A stretch of 64,000 nt of DNA from Sphingobacterium zeae. Lineage in GTDB: Bacteria; Bacteroidota; Bacteroidia; Sphingobacteriales; Sphingobacteriaceae. Made by a program: the position numbers and the translations under genes. The stretch covers positions 1,922,001 to 1,986,000 of the forward strand of contig NZ_JAUTBA010000001.1 in NCBI RefSeq assembly GCF_030818895.1, given 5' to 3'. Shown piece after piece: positions 44,890 to 54,655 of this stretch (position 1 is its first letter; each line of letters opens with the position of its first letter). The notes beneath the pieces were generated by a model. The model was not told the origin of the DNA. It saw only the letters and a program-made list of their open reading frames with translations, and did not search any database.

Positions 44890-46341
44890 ATGAAAAGAGC
44901 TATTTTTTACCATTGTGCTCAGCTATTTTTCTTAATTCTAATTTTATTAATTGGAGGATGTTCCAAGAAGGAGAATATTGCGAGCAAAACCGATGAATAT
45001 ATTGATCAGGCAGAAATATTAAATCCTTTGAATCTTGTTGTAAGTGCTGCAAACAAAGATTTAATAGAGTTATCTTGGGATAAGGTGAACAGTTCGCATT
45101 TTAAGCCAGTATCCTATGCGATATATGTAGATAATAAGCTTGTAGCGAAGGATCTTAGTATAACAAAATACAGCTTAATTAATTTGCTTGGCGATACAAA
45201 TTATAAGATCCGTGTAATCGCGAGGTCCCAAACGGGCATAACACAAGAACAAAGCATAGATGCAAAAACTGTTGGAGGCAGTACAACTAACGGAAGTACC
45301 TATGTTGAATACAAAATTCATACGCAATCACGTATAACAGGCAATAATAGCATCCGTCTTCTGGAAGATGGTGGACATTTAATCTGTACATTTTTGCAGC
45401 ATGAGGGTGGAGATACAAATTTTAAACTGATTGTATATCGTACAAATAATAAAGGCCAGATTATTTGGTATCGCTTGATCCAGGATCTAAATTATTATGA
45501 TTTACCACCACATGTAGTGTTGCCTTCTAAGCTAGATGAAGCTTTCATTATTGTTAAACACGATATTTATGTCATTGATCAGACGAATGGTAAACTGAAA
45601 TTGGAGAAGCCCGTTTCGATAGATTTGTCTCCGAATGATTACGTTTCATCAGTTCAGTTTGACGCGTCACATAACATGATCATGGGTACAGGTGGTGGAG
45701 AGCTGTTAAAGGTTACTACCAGCGACTTTAAAGTTGTTTGGAAACGTAAAAATAGCTCCGTTGGCATTTCTTCAATTCAGTTAGACAATGCGCAACAGAT
45801 CTATTATAGTTTGCTTGATTCGGAAGCAACAAAAATTAAGGTGCAAAAAACAGATCGGGACGGTAATGTGCTGGCTACTTTTGAGTTTGATGGAAAGCTT
45901 CCTGGCGATTACGAACGTCAATACCATATGCCTATTTTACTGAAAGATAAAAATGATATTTTTTATCTCTGGGGTTTTGACTTCTATTCCTATTCGTTAA
46001 GGTATGTCAAATTTGATAAGAATGGCAATGTCAAGGCAAAATTGGGTGAATACGTCAATTTAAAGCCAGCAGGAGCTTTTTTTGATAATGATAACAATAT
46101 TGTGGTCTATGGACAGCAAGAGGGTGGTGGAATATCCACTTATGGTACAATAAATAAGTATGACAGTGATCTGAAGCTCTTATCGACTTTACAATATCCT
46201 AATTTGGAGATGCATATGTTTAAAAATATGACCCAAAATGTCGATAATTCATACAACCTGTTTTTCTATTATATACAAACCTGGTCCTATGAAAATTTGA
46301 ATTTCATTTATATTAAAACAAAATCAAATGGGCAACTTTAA
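44890..46341 (+). CDS. Lipoprotein with FN3 domain and propeller-like body
   Basis: 483 residues from ATG 44890, which gives a proper signal peptide and lipobox IGGC; a frame extension to 44815 lies upstream of the promoter and is rejected. Residues about 50-130 form an FN3 domain (NPLNLVVSAANKDLIELSWDKV). The remainder has repeated beta strands with NGKLKLEKP and KNGNVKAKLGEY, propeller-like. First gene of a four-gene lipoprotein operon; overlaps the next by 14 bp. Confidence 0.8.
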   Translation: MKRAIFYHCAQLFFLILILLIGGCSKKENIASKTDEYIDQAEILNPLNLVVSAANKDLIELSWDKVNSSHFKPVSYAIYVDNKLVAKDLSITKYSLINLLGDTNYKIRVIARSQTGITQEQSIDAKTVGGSTTNGSTYVEYKIHTQSRITGNNSIRLLEDGGHLICTFLQHEGGDTNFKLIVYRTNNKGQIIWYRLIQDLNYYDLPPHVVLPSKLDEAFIIVKHDIYVIDQTNGKLKLEKPVSIDLSPNDYVSSVQFDASHNMIMGTGGGELLKVTTSDFKVVWKRKNSSVGISSIQLDNAQQIYYSLLDSEATKIKVQKTDRDGNVLATFEFDGKLPGDYERQYHMPILLKDKNDIFYLWGFDFYSYSLRYVKFDKNGNVKAKLGEYVNLKPAGAFFDNDNNIVVYGQQEGGGISTYGTINKYDSDLKLLSTLQYPNLEMHMFKNMTQNVDNSYNLFFYYIQTWSYENLNFIYIKTKSNGQL

Positions 46342-47887
46342 CAAATACCTTTGTCTACTGGGGCTTGTTTTTCTTATGTCGGCCTGTAAAACTGAAAAAA
46401 ATGAGGTTTTTCCAAGGATTATAAACGAGGCCATCACTAGTGTCCGGGATAAAGAAATTTCAATGACCTATCAGATTTCCAGTCTAGGATATACAAAATC
46501 GGGCGTCAGGTACTATAAAAAAGATAATCCCAGTCAAGGAAAAAGTGTTGAAGCTGTTCGTGAAGGAGATATGTTTCGACTCACATTGAATGAACTGGAT
46601 TCCGAATCTACTTATATTTTGGTGCCTTACATCGAATATAACGGCAACACAATAGAATCTGAGCGTAAAACTGAAATAACCACAACTGCTCCATTCCCAG
46701 AAGATTTCACGCTATTTTGGCCTACACCTGTGGCAACTTATGATGAGACTGGCAGTTTTACCACTGTTGTAGAAGGAAAGAACCTCCAGAATATCAATTT
46801 GCGGGATCTCAAATTTCTTAATTGGAAGGACACATTGCACATGGACTATCCGCAAGCGACAAAAAATGGAACTTATCAAATCAACCTGTCGGGGTATTAT
46901 CCGTACAGAGATGGTAACCATATGATGCGCGTTCTCTACAAAGATAAAGAGATTATTGGACAGGCTATTGATTTTGTTTATACTGGAAAAGCCTTGTCCT
47001 TAAAGCTGAAAAAAACGTCGTTGAGGACTACTTATGCATCTATCTGCAATAATCAAATTTATTATTTTGGAGAAAATTCAGTTTCATTATTTGATCCTGA
47101 AACAAGCAGATTACAAAATATTGCTCATATTCCGGATTCCATACGATTTCTTCCTGCAAAATCCGTCTCCTTAAAGAATAAGATATTTTTTGTGTCACAA
47201 CCAGTAAGCCATATACTACCTTCATTGGAGCCGGATGTTTTCCATGGCAATGAGCTTCTTTGTCAGGCTTTTGATGTTGAAAAACGTGAGTTTTCAAAGT
47301 ATTATTTTAGCCGGCCCCAACTTAAAGAATCGCACGGTTATAATAATCATGGTATCTTTGTGCACAATAATACGGTCTACCAAACCTACACACTTACATT
47401 GAATTCGCGAGGCATAAAGAACATCGTTGCCAAGTATAATCCAGAAAAAGACAAATTTGAAGAGATTGCCACTTTCGATATCAATTTTACTAGCGAATGT
47501 TTTGTCTCAGTCAATGGCAAATTATATGCACTTGGAGTTTCAAATGTATTTGACCAAGGCTTCAATATCGGGTATACTCTAGCAGTATATGCTGTTGATG
47601 CGGGCACTTTTAAACTCACCGAATTATATCGTGCTGGAACAACCAATCAAACCTATCCTTATGCGCCAGTAGGTGCCATAAATTATGGGGGGGATATCGT
47701 ATTGGCACTAGACGTTAATAATTTTATGTTATACAACGTAGCAAAAAACACGCTTAATACAGTTCATTTAAGCAGTGATGTAGACCATATGTATTTTGGG
47801 GGGATGTTCATTTATAAAGACAAGTATTACCTCAATACGGATTTAAACTTTTTAGAAGGCACGATTTATGAAATGTCCATTCAATAA
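46328..47887 (+). CDS. Lipoprotein with kelch/propeller-like domain
   Basis: 519 residues. Signal peptide with lipobox MSAC at about 17-20. An Ig-like N-terminal part (to about 215) includes TG-type strands; from about 225 the repeats (NQIYYFGENSVSLFDPETSRLQNIAHIPD, HNNTVYQTYT, VNGKLYALGVSN) resemble a kelch beta-propeller. It overlaps its neighbours at both ends by 14 and 20 bp, so translation is probably coupled. Function unknown. Confidence 0.8.
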   Translation: MGNFNKYLCLLGLVFLMSACKTEKNEVFPRIINEAITSVRDKEISMTYQISSLGYTKSGVRYYKKDNPSQGKSVEAVREGDMFRLTLNELDSESTYILVPYIEYNGNTIESERKTEITTTAPFPEDFTLFWPTPVATYDETGSFTTVVEGKNLQNINLRDLKFLNWKDTLHMDYPQATKNGTYQINLSGYYPYRDGNHMMRVLYKDKEIIGQAIDFVYTGKALSLKLKKTSLRTTYASICNNQIYYFGENSVSLFDPETSRLQNIAHIPDSIRFLPAKSVSLKNKIFFVSQPVSHILPSLEPDVFHGNELLCQAFDVEKREFSKYYFSRPQLKESHGYNNHGIFVHNNTVYQTYTLTLNSRGIKNIVAKYNPEKDKFEEIATFDINFTSECFVSVNGKLYALGVSNVFDQGFNIGYTLAVYAVDAGTFKLTELYRAGTTNQTYPYAPVGAINYGGDIVLALDVNNFMLYNVAKNTLNTVHLSSDVDHMYFGGMFIYKDKYYLNTDLNFLEGTIYEMSIQ

Positions 47888-48266
47888 AATTGCTGTAAGC
47901 TTGATGTTTGGGGTTCTATTATTCCTGATCAGCTCCTGCAAAAAGGAAACCATATACAACGAAATAGATGCTTTTGCACATATTCAAAATAAAGTTACTT
48001 TAGATAAAGGCCAGTACATACTGTCTTTTACACTTGCTTCGTATCCATATAGTAAAGTTGAAGTATATGTACACGATGATCTTGCTGTTATGTACAAACA
48101 GACCGGAGGAAAAATCTACAATGCCGTGAGTCAAAGTAACAATAAGTATAGTGTATTCTTTTCCCCTTTAGAAAAATCGAAAAAATACTATTATCAACTG
48201 ATTGTTAACGACAGCAACGGGAATACAGCGCGTTCAGCAACTTTTAATTTTACAACTCAACCTTAA
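47868..48266 (+). CDS. Small lipoprotein with FN3-like domain
   Basis: 132 residues, lipobox ISSC at about 21-24. The rest is one beta-sandwich domain ending in KKYYYQLIVNDSNGNTARSATFNFTT, typical of an FN3-like fold. Third gene of the operon; the next starts 5 bp after its stop. Confidence 0.78.
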   Translation: MKCPFNKIAVSLMFGVLLFLISSCKKETIYNEIDAFAHIQNKVTLDKGQYILSFTLASYPYSKVEVYVHDDLAVMYKQTGGKIYNAVSQSNNKYSVFFSPLEKSKKYYYQLIVNDSNGNTARSATFNFTTQP

Positions 48267-48271
48267 TATCC

Positions 48272-50221
48272 ATGTATAATAAGTCTACATTATTTTGGTG
48301 TTCATTTCTTTGTGTTTTTTTTGAAAGCTTTTTATTTGTAGCCTGTTCAAAGAAGGAATACCAGGATGTCCTGAAAACAGTATATGAACCTAAGGTCGAG
48401 CCCACTGAACTATATGACGAATTCACCGTCCAGCTAAAGGGTAGTGCCTTACAAAAAGGAGAAACTGGCAATTGGAGTATAACTAAAGGAACAGTGGTAG
48501 AAGATTATGTGAAAATAGATGATCCTAGTAACCCTAATTCATTATTTAGGGGAATACCAGGTGAGGAATATGAACTTACATGGACAGTAACACGTGTCAC
48601 TAATAGTAATACGGCCACAGTGAATGTTAAAATACCCGAGTTACATATCGAGATTAAAGAAAATACACCTTCATCTTTTAGGACGATACTTCACTTTGCA
48701 GTGGATCCTAAATATAAAGGTAAATGGTCTTTCGATAAGGCTTATGGTCACCTACATAGTACATATCACGACGGATGGGCTAGACCAGTAGAAGAAAATC
48801 CTACTATTGAACTGCATGGTTATTCGAATACCAGCTACCAAGTTACCTATACGATGACTTATGCTGGGAAAAATTATCAGTTTACCAAAAAAGTACAAAC
48901 CGGCGAATATCAGGAAGACGAGGCATTAAATGAATTGCAAATGGGGCGCGGTGGGCGTGTTGTTGAAGATAAGGACGGGCACATTATTGAAATGAATATG
49001 CAGGCTTCAGGTATAGCACATCGTTTTAATGATCCGGGCTCTTTTCCTGCGCTTAAGGCATTTAAATATCTGAGGAAGCTTATTTTAGGTGGATCTTCAT
49101 TGAAAGATGTTCCGACTATTTTCGGCGATCATTACCTTGCTCTTGAAGAACTTAGTCTGGATCGGGTAGGCTATTATCTTACCATTCCCGATAATTTTGG
49201 CAATCTAATCAAATTGAAATCATTTCACCTCACACCGATGCGAACCCCCGATTTGGGATATACCGTGGTATTGCCAAGAACTTTTGGAAATTTAAAGTCG
49301 CTCGAAACCCTTATTATGCGGTATGTCGGCGATGTAGATTTCAACGGCACGTTGGGTAAACTGGTCAATTTAAAACACCTCGATTGCTTTGTTACTCAGA
49401 TCCCTTCAGACTTTGGAAACTTGACTCAATTGGTTTCTACAGAAATTCTAGCTCAGCAAGCCTATATCCCGTCAAGTTTGAGTAAATGCCATAATTTGAG
49501 GTTCGCACGGTTCAGTTTCGTATATCCGGGATCATCGCCAGTCACACTGCCATCCGATATTGACAACATGGTCAAGTTAGATACATTAGAAATTTATGGA
49601 GAAAGCAGGCTTCAGCAGCTGCCACAATCTTTTGGTAACCTAAAGAGCTTAAAACAACTTTGGATTCAAGGAGAAAGCTTGCAATCTATTCCTGATAATA
49701 TTGGAAATTTGTCTAATCTTAGATTCTGGTTAGTGGGCGGTAATTTTAAAACTTTACCGGCTTCGATAGGTAACCTTAAAAAATTAGAAGATCTTTGGCT
49801 TTCCCCATCTGTGGAGAAGCTTCCAGATGAGTTCGGCGGTTTGAGTAGTTTATCCTACCTGAATATGGAGAATAGTAAACTGACAACTCTACCGGAAACA
49901 TTCGGAAAACTTAAGAGCCTGAAGGAAATCAATGCAAGGGCATCTTCGATTACTGGTTTTCCAAGCAGTTTTGGACAATTGGATGGTCTGCTAAAACTGG
50001 ATTTCAATTATAGCAAGCTCAAGAAATTTCCTGTAGAGATTTGTGCTTTGAAGGCCGTGAATAACGTTATTTTGAACGGTACAAATTTGGGTCGACTTCC
50101 CGATGAAATTTATTCCATGCGCTCAGGGGTGATTTTTACGCTATATCAATGCCTGAATATGGACTATGATCAATTAAAGGAAATCACTGCGAAAAGAGAT
50201 GGTCTTGTATTTTATTATTGA
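48272..50221 (+). CDS. Leucine-rich-repeat lipoprotein
   Basis: 649 residues. Lipobox VACS near residue 25; two Ig-like beta domains to about residue 215; then about 16 leucine-rich repeats of roughly 23 residues (LxxLxxLxLxxNxLxxLPxxFGNLxxLxxL), for example LEDLWLSPSVEKLPDEFGGL. LRR lipoproteins of Bacteroidota are usually surface exposed and bind proteins or glycans. It closes the operon, suggesting the four products act as a surface complex; that is inference. Confidence 0.88.
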   Translation: MYNKSTLFWCSFLCVFFESFLFVACSKKEYQDVLKTVYEPKVEPTELYDEFTVQLKGSALQKGETGNWSITKGTVVEDYVKIDDPSNPNSLFRGIPGEEYELTWTVTRVTNSNTATVNVKIPELHIEIKENTPSSFRTILHFAVDPKYKGKWSFDKAYGHLHSTYHDGWARPVEENPTIELHGYSNTSYQVTYTMTYAGKNYQFTKKVQTGEYQEDEALNELQMGRGGRVVEDKDGHIIEMNMQASGIAHRFNDPGSFPALKAFKYLRKLILGGSSLKDVPTIFGDHYLALEELSLDRVGYYLTIPDNFGNLIKLKSFHLTPMRTPDLGYTVVLPRTFGNLKSLETLIMRYVGDVDFNGTLGKLVNLKHLDCFVTQIPSDFGNLTQLVSTEILAQQAYIPSSLSKCHNLRFARFSFVYPGSSPVTLPSDIDNMVKLDTLEIYGESRLQQLPQSFGNLKSLKQLWIQGESLQSIPDNIGNLSNLRFWLVGGNFKTLPASIGNLKKLEDLWLSPSVEKLPDEFGGLSSLSYLNMENSKLTTLPETFGKLKSLKEINARASSITGFPSSFGQLDGLLKLDFNYSKLKKFPVEICALKAVNNVILNGTNLGRLPDEIYSMRSGVIFTLYQCLNMDYDQLKEITAKRDGLVFYY

Positions 50222-50464
50222 TAAACGGAGCAATTTCATATGAACATGTATACCTTTGGAAGTTTAGATTCTTTTCAACTAAGTAAGGCTAGATAGATCT
50301 AGGTTGCCATATTCAGTCTTGAGCAATTTTAATTTCTTGTTACGTTCTTTCTCTAATTGAAAAATTGTTTGGGAAGCATTTATATTTAATCCTATAGAAT
50401 ATAATTATTCGTGTAGCGAATTATAAAAGTGAAACGTTAAGAGTATTAATAATCCAAATCAATT

Positions 50465-51304
50465 ATGAAATATTCTCTAAAAATGAAAAACTTAATACGC
50501 AGTTCAATCAAAAAAATATCTGTATTTTTTACCCTACTATTATTATTTGGGTGCAAAAAGGACGAAAAACAAAGGTTTAACTTTATTCTTACACCAACCG
50601 AAGTAGAGACACGTTCAAATTATGTAGGATATATTTCCATCACTAGTGGAAATGGAAGTTATACGATTAAGGTTAAAGATGAAGAAATCCTCGATGCAAA
50701 TTTTACCACGACAACTAATGCTCCTTTTGGAGCCATAAGTTTAAATGGTAAGAAAAAAGGAGAGACTGTTGTATCAATAACTGATAACATCGTTCAAAGC
50801 ACACGAGAAGTTAAAGTGAAAATAACAGATTTCTATCTCCCTTTAGTAATCTCAAAATCAAGTCATCCCACTTTCAAGGATCAAATGCGGATATTTCTGG
50901 TGAACAATGAGAAAAAAGATGCTTATTTCTTTTTCGAAGAAGGAGACAAGTATAATTTAAAACAAAAGGGTACCTATAAATTCATTTCGGAAATGAAAGG
51001 GGGAACTAAAACGCCGTTTCTGTTGTTATCCTATTCATCAGACGAGAATGGAAAATTCACAGATACTGGAAACATACCTACCGAACACAAATTTGATCTA
51101 ACAGGAAGCAATAGTCGGTTTTATGATGCTGTACATTCATCACTTGGCGTAAATTGGGAATTACCGTCATTTCCAACTACCAAATCATCACCTACAACTT
51201 TAATATTTACTACGATGAAAGAAATTGATACTGATTTTAGCTTGGAGGCTTATTTAGGTTTTTCAAGTTCGCTGGATTTTATTCCAAATGGTTATTTGGA
51301 TTAG
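50465..51304 (+). CDS. Lipoprotein
   Basis: 279 residues. A long N-terminus with internal ATG at residue 7 leads to a lipobox LFGC near residue 30. The first domain (FNFILTPTEVETRSNYVGYISITSGNGSYTIKV) looks like a bacterial Ig-like domain of BIG type; the rest has no recognised family. Four bases after the stop begins the 51304-51310 microhomology and the second copy of the 428-bp repeat. Confidence 0.72.
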   Translation: MKYSLKMKNLIRSSIKKISVFFTLLLLFGCKKDEKQRFNFILTPTEVETRSNYVGYISITSGNGSYTIKVKDEEILDANFTTTTNAPFGAISLNGKKKGETVVSITDNIVQSTREVKVKITDFYLPLVISKSSHPTFKDQMRIFLVNNEKKDAYFFFEEGDKYNLKQKGTYKFISEMKGGTKTPFLLLSYSSDENGKFTDTGNIPTEHKFDLTGSNSRFYDAVHSSLGVNWELPSFPTTKSSPTTLIFTTMKEIDTDFSLEAYLGFSSSLDFIPNGYLD

Positions 51305-51310
51305 ATTCTT

Positions 51311-51738
51311 ATAACGAATGGTTTGTTGTCGGTACGGCATTTACATTTCCGGTATCAATTATAAGTTTTGCATATCGCTATGCGGAAGGAGATCTACTTT
51401 ACCCTATATTTATCATTCAGGCAATTATGTTTGTACTTACTTTTTTTATTCTGAGTCATCTATTAAAGGCAAAGAAATAAAAAAGAGCAGTTGAAAATGA
51501 CGATGAAAAAGCAGTGATAATCTCTATAACAACAGTGTGATATTAAAATATACATCTCTATAACGCATAAAATTTTCATAGCTCACACCTAGCGACAATC
51601 CCTTCGTAAATGTCCGGATCCTTTATTTATACTGTGTATGCTCATCATAAAAGGTTTGGCAAATAAAATATAACAAAAGTTTGATTTGTATAAGTGATTA
51701 TTGATCTTTATATAGATGAATCTTTGAGAAGCCAATAG
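51311..51738. repeat. 428-bp duplicated segment, copy 2
   Basis: Second copy of 33064-33491 at a constant offset. It carries the truncated 3' half of the small membrane protein gene (stop at 51480), here joined to the end of a lipoprotein gene. The preceding GATTCTT at 51304-51310 also occurs 16 bp before copy 1, a possible microhomology used in the joining. Confidence 0.9.
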
Positions 51739-51742
51739 AACT

Positions 51743-52084
51743 ATGCGAAATATGAAAAGAAGACTTACCTCTGCAGAAATAAAGCTGATCTCCTATTTGG
51801 TGCGGGACACGCCGGAGGGAGTCGGCATTATAACTTCATTGGAAGGCCTATTTGTTGAGGAAATGGACGATGGTGGAATGGGCAGCCTCCAAGTAATTAT
51901 AGAAGGAGAGGATCATAGGCGTTCAGGCGGTGTGCTAGCCGATATGGATTCTCACGATGTCGACGGAATGTATTTGCTTATCTCTGTTATCGTGGATACT
52001 GACGATAATTTTTATGAATTAGATATTTTCAAAGGTGATTTTTCTCCTTTGATACAGTTACCTGGTGTATCAATAAATTTATGA
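51743..52084 (+). CDS. DUF6984 protein
   Basis: 113 residues. RRLTSAEIKLISYLV at the start and EEMDDGGMGSLQV in the middle are typical of DUF6984, a family of unknown function. The next gene overlaps it by 4 bp, so the two are cotranscribed. Start may be the ATG at 51743 or 51752. Just upstream is the end of the 428-bp repeat. Confidence 0.8.
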   Translation: MRNMKRRLTSAEIKLISYLVRDTPEGVGIITSLEGLFVEEMDDGGMGSLQVIIEGEDHRRSGGVLADMDSHDVDGMYLLISVIVDTDDNFYELDIFKGDFSPLIQLPGVSINL

Positions 52085-52446
52085 TGCGGTATCTAAACAA
52101 AGATGAAATTCAATCCAGATTGAGATTAGGAAAATCAGTGGAGCAATGGTTGGGTGTTGTTCAGGAAGCAGATCATACCATACTCAGATGGTTAAGCATT
52201 GATAAGAAAAGCGACGAAAGCTTTTCTGTGGCCTATTTTGAATCCTTTGATGAGGGGAATGAAGACCTCTTGGACATCTATGCGTTTTCGTTGGTTGATC
52301 CAGATGAGCCATTTGGTGTGATACATACTTTTTCTTCAGTTGCTGATGCGGTAGCATTTGCAGAGGCGACCTACAAAGCCTCTCCTAATAAATATATTTT
52401 AGCAGGAGTAATTCAGGAAGAATATAGATATTATATTAATCGATAA
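52081..52446 (+). CDS. Hypothetical protein coupled to DUF6984 gene
   Basis: 121 residues, acidic, no signal peptide. The start codons ATGATG overlap the TGA of the DUF6984 gene. Residues like IQSRLRLGKSVEQWLG and VIHTFSSVADAVAFAEA suggest a small alpha/beta protein; no family recognised. The coupling suggests a joint function, perhaps immunity, unproven. Confidence 0.65.
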   Translation: MMRYLNKDEIQSRLRLGKSVEQWLGVVQEADHTILRWLSIDKKSDESFSVAYFESFDEGNEDLLDIYAFSLVDPDEPFGVIHTFSSVADAVAFAEATYKASPNKYILAGVIQEEYRYYINR

Positions 52447-52507
52447 TTTTGAGTTAATGAGAGCCTTACTAATAATAGATATGCAATTGGGGAGTTTTAT
52501 ACCCTGT

Positions 52508-52730
52508 TCTTTACTCGCGCTCCAAATTCACCCATTGCTTTGTTATAGCTTATCGTTTCGATGCTGTCAAGATCGTCCATAGTAAAGGGGCGCAATAGAA
52601 CTGTATTGTTTCAAGGATCAAATCAGATGAAAAGAAAGTTTCTGGAATCATTTTTTTTAAATCGATGGTAATATTTTTTTGAACAAGGTTAATTTAAAAC
52701 AAGTTCCGTATAATTATCGATTATGCAATG
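52508..52730 (-). pseudogene. Decayed 5' fragment of GNAT acetyltransferase gene, second copy
   Basis: Matches 25735-25950, including about 80 bp of upstream sequence. It reads MIPETFFSSDLILE, then loses frame (two bases missing at about 52605), then NTVLLRPFTMDDLDSIETISYNKAMGEFGARVKNR and ends at an abrupt junction near 52508. Confidence 0.75.
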
Positions 52731-52944
52731 AACACACTACTATTTTATTTGATTAACGCTTGTGATTAGAGAAAAGAGACGTTATATGGCCTATTGGTCC
52801 AAATTATTTGTTTAATATGGAGATACGAAATCTATACATCAACATCTGTATGAATAAATATTTTTTTAGGGATACCCTAAGAATTTGTATATTGGATATC
52901 AGAACCATATAAACCTTCTAGGTGATATTTTGTCCTAGAATAGT

Positions 52945-52952
52945 TAACTTTG
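52945..52952 (+). promoter_or_regulatory. -7 element (TAACTTTG) at ImmA-like gene start
   Basis: Exact TAnnTTTG ending only 4 bp before the ATG at 52957. If used, the mRNA is leaderless or nearly so. No good -33 box is present at 19-21 nt. Confidence 0.4.
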
Positions 52953-52956
52953 TATC

Positions 52957-54102
52957 ATGGCTACTACAATACCGGTGAGAGAGAATATGATAACATGGGC
53001 GTTAGACCGTGCGGGGTATGATTTAGCCAAATTTTCTTTAAAATATCCAACACTAAATGTAGAGCGTTGGTTACAGGGAGAAAAGCAACCTACAGTAAAA
53101 CAGCTAGAAGATTTTTCTAAAAAAGTACATATTCCTTTTGGTTATCTCTTTTTACAAGAGCCACCAAATGAGGAGATTGATTTTCCCTTTTTTCGCTCTG
53201 GTCAAGCTCGGCCAAATTATACGGTCAGTCCCAATGTTTATGATACTATTCTAGAACTCGGAAGACGGCAGGATTGGTTGAGAGAATATCTTATTGAATT
53301 AGGAAGTGAGCCATTGGATTTTATAGGCAAATTTAATAATACAACGACCGTTAATGCATTTGTCAATGATCTGAGAGCTAAATTGGGCCTGGCTGAAAAT
53401 TGGTATTTGGCTTGTAAGACCTGGGAAGATAGTCTTACAATGCTGATGGATGCGATAGAGAAAATCGGGATTATTGTTGTTCAGAATGGCGTAGTCGGAA
53501 ACAATACGCACCGTCCCGTACCTGTAGATGAATGTAGAGGTTTCGTTTTGGTAGACGAGTACGTACCATTTATGTTCATCAACAATACAGATGCTAAAGC
53601 TGCGCAGTTATTTACATTAATACATGAGTTGGCCCATATCTGGTTAGGTAAAAGTGCCGGTTTTAATCAGGATCAATTACTTCCTGCAGGCGACGATCTT
53701 GAATTAATTTGCGATCAGGTGGCGGCTGAGTTTTTGGTTCCCAAAAAGGAATTGCTTTCCCAGTGGAAAAATATCCAAGATATTCAGCTGTTAGCGACTC
53801 GCTTTAAGGTAAGTACTATCGTCATAGCGAGGAGGGCGCTTGATTTAAATCTAATTACCAAACCCCAGTTTTTTAATTTTTATAATAACTATATGGAATG
53901 GGCTAAAGCAAAACAGGATAGTAAAGGCTCTGGTGGCGATTTTTACAGAACCACTAAAAGGAGAGTCAGTCCGATCTTTGCCAGTTACGTTGATAGTGCA
54001 GTGAAAAGTGGAAGATTGACCTATAAAGATGCTTTCAAGCTAACAGGCCTCTTTGGCGATGTATATACCCGATTTATTAACCAAAATGTAATGGGAAGCT
54101 GA
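52957..54102 (+). CDS. ImmA/IrrE-family metalloprotease with N-terminal HTH
   Basis: 381 residues. The N-terminal 60 residues form an XRE-like helix bundle (YPTLNVERWLQGEKQPTVKQLEDFSKKVHIPFGYLF). The DUF955 protease domain has HELAH at 223-227 and a downstream Glu in CDQVAAEFLVP. In two-gene modules of COG2856 type this protein acts as the antitoxin-like partner. Its stop overlaps the start of the DUF4411 gene by one base, so the two are translated together. Confidence 0.9.
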   Translation: MATTIPVRENMITWALDRAGYDLAKFSLKYPTLNVERWLQGEKQPTVKQLEDFSKKVHIPFGYLFLQEPPNEEIDFPFFRSGQARPNYTVSPNVYDTILELGRRQDWLREYLIELGSEPLDFIGKFNNTTTVNAFVNDLRAKLGLAENWYLACKTWEDSLTMLMDAIEKIGIIVVQNGVVGNNTHRPVPVDECRGFVLVDEYVPFMFINNTDAKAAQLFTLIHELAHIWLGKSAGFNQDQLLPAGDDLELICDQVAAEFLVPKKELLSQWKNIQDIQLLATRFKVSTIVIARRALDLNLITKPQFFNFYNNYMEWAKAKQDSKGSGGDFYRTTKRRVSPIFASYVDSAVKSGRLTYKDAFKLTGLFGDVYTRFINQNVMGS

Positions 54103-54602
54103 TGAAACAGTATATTTTGGATACAAATTTCTTCGTGCAAGCACATCGGGCGCATTATCCTTTCGATGTATTTCCAAGTTTCTGGTCCAAAATACAAGAA
54201 CTGGCTGCAATTGGAAGAATAGTCAGTGTTGATAAAGTCAAAAAAGAACTTGATCATAATAAAGATAAACTAAGTGACTGGGTATCGGATAATCTTCCTG
54301 ATAGTTTTTTTCAGCCGTCGTCAGAGACAATTGAAGCTTATTCACGTATTGCTAATTGGGCTTATTCAAAATCAGGACATTATAAACAAGCTGCATTGAA
54401 TGAATTTTTAGATGCCGATGAGGCGGACGCTTGGTTAGTCGCTTATGCTTTGACAGATGTCACTAACCGTATTTTGATAACACACGAAGTAAGTCAGCCT
54501 GAGGCTAGAAGTAGAATAAAGATTCCCGAACCGTGCAATGAATTTGGGGTAACATTCAAAAACACGATCGCAATGATGAGGGAAATCGGAGTGAGCTTTT
54601 AA
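54102..54602 (+). CDS. DUF4411 PIN-like toxin
   Basis: 166 residues. Acidic PIN-type positions are visible: LDTNFF at 6-11, a central E in VDKVKKEL, DADEADAW and a late ILITHE. DUF4411 is found beside ImmA/IrrE genes as a likely ribonuclease toxin. The ATGA overlap with the previous gene supports a toxin-antitoxin pair. RNA target unknown. Confidence 0.88.
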   Translation: MKQYILDTNFFVQAHRAHYPFDVFPSFWSKIQELAAIGRIVSVDKVKKELDHNKDKLSDWVSDNLPDSFFQPSSETIEAYSRIANWAYSKSGHYKQAALNEFLDADEADAWLVAYALTDVTNRILITHEVSQPEARSRIKIPEPCNEFGVTFKNTIAMMREIGVSF

Positions 54603-54655
54603 TTATAAAACTTATATGATAGGTGTTAATTACCTGTTACTCTTAAGTTAGTTAA

